Virus record (IMG/VR): IMGVR_UViG_3300023116_005108
Location: 1 to 64,000 of that record
DNA from: a virus
Reading direction: 5' to 3' (one strand)
DNA length: 64,000 bases
In this document: positions 60,581 to 64,000 of the stretch, piece by piece
How positions within the stretch are numbered: the first letter of the stretch is position 1
How the letters are laid out: each line of letters starts with the position of its first letter
The notes under the pieces: generated by a model
The model's database searches: none
Told to the model about the DNA's origin: nothing
What the model saw: only the letters and a program-made list of their open reading frames with translations
Program-made: the position numbers and the translations under genes

Positions 60581-61549
60581 ATGATTATCAGTAGAACGCC
60601 TTTTAGAATATCTTTATTTGGAGGATCTACCGATTATGAATCGTATTTCTCTAAGCACGAATCCTTATTAATCGGATTCGCTATTAATAAATACTGCTAC
60701 CTTTCTGTAAGAAAAACTCCATCCATATTTGATTACAAAAGTAAATTATCATATTCAAAAACTGAAATTGTAAATAATAATTCAAAAATCAACCATGACG
60801 GAGTTAGGGGCTGTCTAGACTTTTTATCTATCAGATATGGCATAGAGCTATCTCATAATGCGGATCTTCCGGCTCAAACTGGAACTGGATCTTCGTCTGC
60901 ATTTGTTGTTGGCTTATTAAACTGCTTGCATAGACTGAGTAATAAATATGTCACTAAAAAAGAACTATCCCAACAAGCAATAAATGTTGAACGGAATATA
61001 CTGATGGAGACTGGAGGTATTCAGGATCAAATTTGGTCTGCATATGGAGGTATTAACTCAATATCTATTGAAAAAAATGGCTTTTTTCATGTCAAGCCAT
61101 TGCCTATCTGTGAGCATTTTTTGAAAAATTTCTTAGAAAGATCAATCCTAATTTATACGGGCAGCACAAGGCATTCTTTTAAAATTGCTAAATCTTACAA
61201 TATTAATTCTTCCCAAGAGCATAAGCACAAGATTAAAGAATTATCACATTTGGCTTATGAACAATTTCAAGAGGCTAACATTGAAAATATTGCATCGCTC
61301 CTCGACAAATCTTGGAACTATAAAAAACAGATATCTAACTTAATAAGTAATGACCGCATAAACAATTTTTATTCACAGTTATCGGAAGATGGTATGATTG
61401 GCGGAAAATTATTAGGATCTGGCGGTGCAGGTTTCATATTTGGCATATTATCTGATAAAGTGAATAAGAAAGAGTTTAGGAGAAAATATAAACAAAATTA
61501 CGTGGATTTTAACATTGACTTTGAAGGATCTAAAATTATAAATGAGTAA
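60581..61549 (+). CDS. GHMP-family sugar kinase, heptose-7-phosphate kinase-like (322 aa)
   Basis: Matches HddA-type kinases: ISRTPFRISLFGGSTDY, the P-loop-like ADLPAQTGTGSSSAFVVGLLN (residues ~95-115), METGGIQDQIWSAYGGINSI, and GGKLLGSGGAGFIFGIL near the C-terminus. I chose the ATG at 60581 over a TTG two codons upstream that overlaps the epimerase stop. It would phosphorylate a sugar phosphate at C1, followed by the phosphatase and nucleotidyltransferase coded downstream. Confidence 0.8.
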   Translation: MIISRTPFRISLFGGSTDYESYFSKHESLLIGFAINKYCYLSVRKTPSIFDYKSKLSYSKTEIVNNNSKINHDGVRGCLDFLSIRYGIELSHNADLPAQTGTGSSSAFVVGLLNCLHRLSNKYVTKKELSQQAINVERNILMETGGIQDQIWSAYGGINSISIEKNGFFHVKPLPICEHFLKNFLERSILIYTGSTRHSFKIAKSYNINSSQEHKHKIKELSHLAYEQFQEANIENIASLLDKSWNYKKQISNLISNDRINNFYSQLSEDGMIGGKLLGSGGAGFIFGILSDKVNKKEFRRKYKQNYVDFNIDFEGSKIINE

Positions 61550-61919
61550 TACAGAAACACAAGAAAGAATTAGAAGAAAAACTATTTTTTTAGATATTGA
61601 TGGAACTCTTGTCATTCATAAGAAAAATTTATGCAGAATGATAACTGAGCAACTAGAAGTTATTTATGGAGTGCATGAAAAATTTTTAGAATGGCGTGCT
61701 AAAGACTATTATATCGTACTTACTACCGCTAGACCTGAAGGTGTTAGAAGCTCGCTAGAGCGTCAGTTAAGCGAAGCCGGTATATTTTATGATCAGCTAG
61801 TCATGGGACTTCCTGTTGGTCCGAGAGTTCTTGTGAATGATAAAAAGCCTGACGGCACAATAACAGCATATGCTTATCCAATAGAAAGAGACTTGGGAAT
61901 ATCTGGAGTAGAAGTTTAA
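61542..61919 (+). CDS. small HAD-type phosphatase (125 aa)
   Basis: A minimal HAD fold: TIFLDIDGTLVIHKKN (nucleophile Asp and general-acid Asp, residues ~14-30), YYIVLTTARPEGVRSSLERQL (motif 2 Thr and Arg region), then RVLVNDKKPDG with the late Asp. At 125 aa there is no cap domain. Between a GHMP kinase and a nucleotidyltransferase it would remove the second phosphate of a bisphosphate sugar, as GmhB does in heptose activation. It overlaps the kinase gene by 8 bases. Confidence 0.7.
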   Translation: MSNTETQERIRRKTIFLDIDGTLVIHKKNLCRMITEQLEVIYGVHEKFLEWRAKDYYIVLTTARPEGVRSSLERQLSEAGIFYDQLVMGLPVGPRVLVNDKKPDGTITAYAYPIERDLGISGVEV

Positions 61920-62371
61920 TGTACAGAATTGGTATAGTTTCTGGATATTTTAATCCGCTACATCGTGGTCATTTAGAATATATTAATGCCGCCAAAAAAC
62001 AGTGTGATTTTTTAAATTGTATTGTAAATAATGATCTTCAAGTGCAGATAAAAGGCTCTAATAAATTTATGGACGAGAATCATAGATATGATATTATGAA
62101 AAATATAAAATCTATTGATGCAGTATATGTGTCGATTGACAAGGATCGCTCCGTTTCGAATACTATTGCTAAAATAGTAGAAGAAACAATTTTTGAATAC
62201 AACAAGAATTATAAGTTTATGTTCTTTAATAGCGGAGATAGACCGCCAGACAATTACAATATCCAAGAAAAAACCGTCTGCGACAAATTAGATGTGCAGA
62301 CGGTATTTATTCCATTGAAGAAAGTTCATTCTTCATCCAGTTTTTTAGCTACTCTCGGTCATGTTTCATGA
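61919..62371 (+). CDS. cytidylyltransferase-like nucleotidyltransferase (150 aa)
   Basis: The N-terminus IVSGYFNPLHRGHLEYINAAK has the HxGH-type signature of the nucleotidyltransferase superfamily (HRGH). FLNCIVNNDLQVQIKG, ENHRYDIMKNIKSIDAVY and FFNSGDRPPDNYN follow, in the order seen in glycerol-phosphate and heptose-phosphate adenylyl/cytidylyltransferases. It starts in a TAATG overlap and is the last gene of the cluster, overlapping the convergent membrane protein gene by 23 bases. Likely product: an NDP-sugar. Confidence 0.75.
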   Translation: MYRIGIVSGYFNPLHRGHLEYINAAKKQCDFLNCIVNNDLQVQIKGSNKFMDENHRYDIMKNIKSIDAVYVSIDKDRSVSNTIAKIVEETIFEYNKNYKFMFFNSGDRPPDNYNIQEKTVCDKLDVQTVFIPLKKVHSSSSFLATLGHVS

Positions 62372-62669
62372 TATGATCAATAATCCTGCTAATAATCCAG
62401 TTGATAATAGCCTTAGCGATCCACCACCAGATAACTGAAGGAATAAATCCGGCGGGACGATTAGTGAAATTTGCCTTAGTCTTAATATAACGATTGAACC
62501 TAAAGTAGAGTTCATTGTACGTCATAGTCTGGCAGTGATAAGATGTTAATCTGCCATAACATTCTCTTGCTGCCATAAAGGCGTCTTCAAAAATTACTTG
62601 CTTAACGTCATCATTTGATGTTGCATCTGATTTTGATGCTACAATATAATCTATGTCTTCTGCTCTCAT
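62349..62669 (-). CDS. small protein with C-terminal membrane helix (106 aa)
   Basis: The first ~75 residues are soluble (EDIDYIVASKSDATSND, CYGRLTSYHCQTMTYNEL); the C-terminus is a hydrophobic, Trp-rich helix (FIPSVIWWWIAKAIINWII), giving a tail anchor. I chose the ATG forming ATGA with the PAP2 stop, six bases after AAGGA; the earlier GTG is unlikely. It runs convergently into the sugar cluster. Function unknown. Confidence 0.5.
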   Translation of the reverse strand: MRAEDIDYIVASKSDATSNDDVKQVIFEDAFMAARECYGRLTSYHCQTMTYNELYFRFNRYIKTKANFTNRPAGFIPSVIWWWIAKAIINWIISRIIDHIMKHDRE

Positions 62670-63259
62670 GTGAGTTCCTTTTTTAGAGTGGGCCAAAGTT
62701 TATCTACTAATTTTTCACCTGCCGTGTTATCACTTGGATAATGAACTCCCATTAGCATCCTCGCCCTGCCAACATCTTTTAATGCAGATTTAAATTCAGC
62801 AGAATGTGACGGATACTTCATTGATAGAATCTTTTCCGCCAATGCTGCAAAGGCTACATGTCCTGATGGATAAGCCATATACTTATGTGTTTTTGATGGT
62901 ACATACTTGATTGATTTATCAAGAGCATATGGTCTTGGCCTTTTAAAATGACGTTTTAGCTTTAAAAGAATAGGCTGTAATACCTTATATGCCTTATCAA
63001 ATTCAGCTTTTGGATATTCCAGTCCGTGCTTCTTAACAACATCTCGTAGAGTTGCCGCAGGATCATCATCAATCCTTTTAACTAACTCTAATTCTTCTGG
63101 AGATCTATTGTTCGCCATCTTCTTAACTTGACTTAGCTCACGTTTAGTTTGTTCGCTCGTATCAGACGGAGGACTAGGTAGTAATTTAGTCCAGTAATCA
63201 GTAACTTTTTGTGCAGCCCTCGCTTCTAGCAGTGCTAGATGTAACCGTTCGTATAGCAT
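62666..63259 (-). CDS. PAP2-type acid phosphatase/haloperoxidase-fold protein (197 aa)
   Basis: All three PAP2 motifs are present: KLKRHFKRPRP (K-x6-RP, residues ~103-113), YPSGHVAFAAL (PSGH, ~130) and GRARMLMGVHYPSDN (R-x5-H-x3-D, ~168). No signal peptide or membrane spans, so the soluble class A-like phosphatase form is likely. It could dephosphorylate lipid or sugar phosphates. It is coupled to the membrane-anchored 106-aa gene and follows the DUF1501 gene by 9 bases. Confidence 0.75.
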   Translation of the reverse strand: MLYERLHLALLEARAAQKVTDYWTKLLPSPPSDTSEQTKRELSQVKKMANNRSPEELELVKRIDDDPAATLRDVVKKHGLEYPKAEFDKAYKVLQPILLKLKRHFKRPRPYALDKSIKYVPSKTHKYMAYPSGHVAFAALAEKILSMKYPSHSAEFKSALKDVGRARMLMGVHYPSDNTAGEKLVDKLWPTLKKELT

Positions 63260-63268
63260 TAAAAACTC

Positions 63269-64000
63269 CTAAGCAATAATGTCTTTAATAACTTCAGCAA
63301 AGTCAACAATCTCAATTGGTCTATCACCCGGAGCCATTAATTCCTTGTCTGGATTAATTCCCATTTGATGATAGATAGTGCCTGCCCAATGAGGAATTTC
63401 TACAGGATTTTGATCTGGTTCAGATCCTGTAGCATCAGATGTTCCATAAGTAATTCCACCCTTGATTCCGCCACCAGCTAATACAGAGCTAAATACTCGC
63501 GGCCAATGGTCTCTTCCTGATGTATTGTTAATCTTAGGTGTTCTACCAAATTCAGAAACAACACAAACTAAAGTAGAGTCAAGCAATCCTCTTTCTGATA
63601 GATCAGAAATTAGGGCAGCAAAACCCTGATCGAACGCTGGCATTTGACTATTAATTCCATTGGCGATATTATCGTGCATATCCCATCCGCCATAAGTCAT
63701 CGTGACAAATCTTGCTCCAGCTTCTACGAGTCTGCGTGATAGCAACATGCGTGCTCCAGCAGTGTTCTTACCATATCTCTCTCTGACTTCAGGAGATTCT
63801 TTTTCTAATTTAAAGGCTTCCTGTGCTTCTGTGCTAGAGATAAGATCATAGGCTTTATCATAAAATGTATTCATAGCCTTGACATTATCTGCATCTTTAG
63901 CTTTTTCTATGAAACTTTTATTTACAAGATCTAACGTGCTACGTCGTCTTGCAAATCTTGCCTGACCAATTTCGCTTGCCAAGTCTCTAACCTTAAAGTC
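63269..64000 (-). CDS. DUF1501-family protein (C-terminal part, cut by window edge)
   Basis: The frame is open to the right edge; visible residues begin DFKVRDLASEIGQARFARRRS. The family hallmarks are clear: ARFVTMTYGGWDMHDNI, LVCVVSEFGRTPKINNTSGRDHW, SSVLAGGGIKGG and PDQNPVEIPHWAGTIYHQMG. The N-terminal part with the usual twin-arginine signal lies outside the window. DUF1501 proteins have an alkaline-phosphatase/sulfatase-like fold and are abundant in Planctomycetota and relatives, where they are usually exported. In a phage this points to acquisition from such a host. Confidence 0.8.
   Translation of the reverse strand, partial: DFKVRDLASEIGQARFARRRSTLDLVNKSFIEKAKDADNVKAMNTFYDKAYDLISSTEAQEAFKLEKESPEVRERYGKNTAGARMLLSRRLVEAGARFVTMTYGGWDMHDNIANGINSQMPAFDQGFAALISDLSERGLLDSTLVCVVSEFGRTPKINNTSGRDHWPRVFSSVLAGGGIKGGITYGTSDATGSEPDQNPVEIPHWAGTIYHQMGINPDKELMAPGDRPIEIVDFAEVIKDIIA

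Noticed and set aside
1-64000. tRNA genes, rRNA, IS elements or CRISPR arrays
   Set aside because: No cloverleaf with TpsiC-arm sequence, no transposase with flanking inverted repeats and no regularly spaced repeats were found by reading; intergenic space is almost absent apart from 47774-48204.

Overview
The window looks like 64 kb from the genome of a large, AT-rich tailed bacteriophage. It carries its own replication and nucleotide-metabolism set: a DnaE-type polymerase in two pieces, a DEDDh exonuclease, DnaB-like helicase, DnaG-like primase, RecA, two SSB-like proteins, a RecB-type nuclease, a dNMP kinase, NrdA/NrdB, MazG and PhoH. It also has a small sigma factor, very large virion-type proteins and a lysis-like cassette. 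Genes are packed with 4-nt (ATGA) or similar overlaps. No rRNA, tRNA, IS element or CRISPR array was recognised. The DUF1501 gene at the right edge is a family typical of Planctomycetota and relatives, so a host in that group is a reasonable guess but not proven.

Layout. (1) 1-13388, plus strand: the tail of one gene and four very large proteins (581, 1249, 586 and 2007 aa), probably tail, baseplate or fibre components; the 2007-aa protein holds roughly 95 cysteines. (2) 13408-47773, minus strand, read right to left: a single-gene unit with its own promoter and terminator (47453-47773); SSB, a glycosyltransferase and small genes (44.1-47.4 kb); small structural, holin-like, membrane, papain-like protease and exported thioredoxin genes (39.6-44.0 kb), closed by a terminator; then a long replication and nucleotide operon starting at nrdA (39571) and running through PhoH, RecA, helicase, primase, polymerase and sigma into a second set of glycan-type genes and a Vsr/NUMOD-type nuclease (to 14.2 kb), closed by a strong terminator; then two small genes. 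(3) 47774-48204: divergent control region. (4) 48205-62371, plus strand: 19 tightly packed genes for activated-sugar synthesis and transfer. (5) 62349-64000, minus strand: a small membrane protein, a PAP2-type phosphatase and a DUF1501 protein cut by the window edge.

How it works together. The sugar cluster combines five glycosyltransferases (GT-B, exostosin-like, GT2 types), three cupins (one RmlC-like), a cobalamin-binding-type radical SAM enzyme, a DJ-1/PfpI protein, a thiamine-diphosphate E1 alpha/beta pair, a DegT-fold PLP/PMP enzyme with His where the Schiff-base Lys should be (as in the RfbH/ColD 3-dehydratases), an MTA/SAH-nucleosidase-like protein, an SDR epimerase, and a kinase/HAD phosphatase/nucleotidyltransferase trio like that activating heptose. 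Read together, it could make an unusual, possibly branched deoxysugar plus a heptose-like nucleotide sugar, for decorating the virion or remodelling the host surface.

The strongest oddities are the DnaE polymerase split at the palm/fingers border around an exonuclease gene, the E1 plus His-type dehydratase sugar module, and the pairing of a giant Cys-rich virion protein with an exported thioredoxin.
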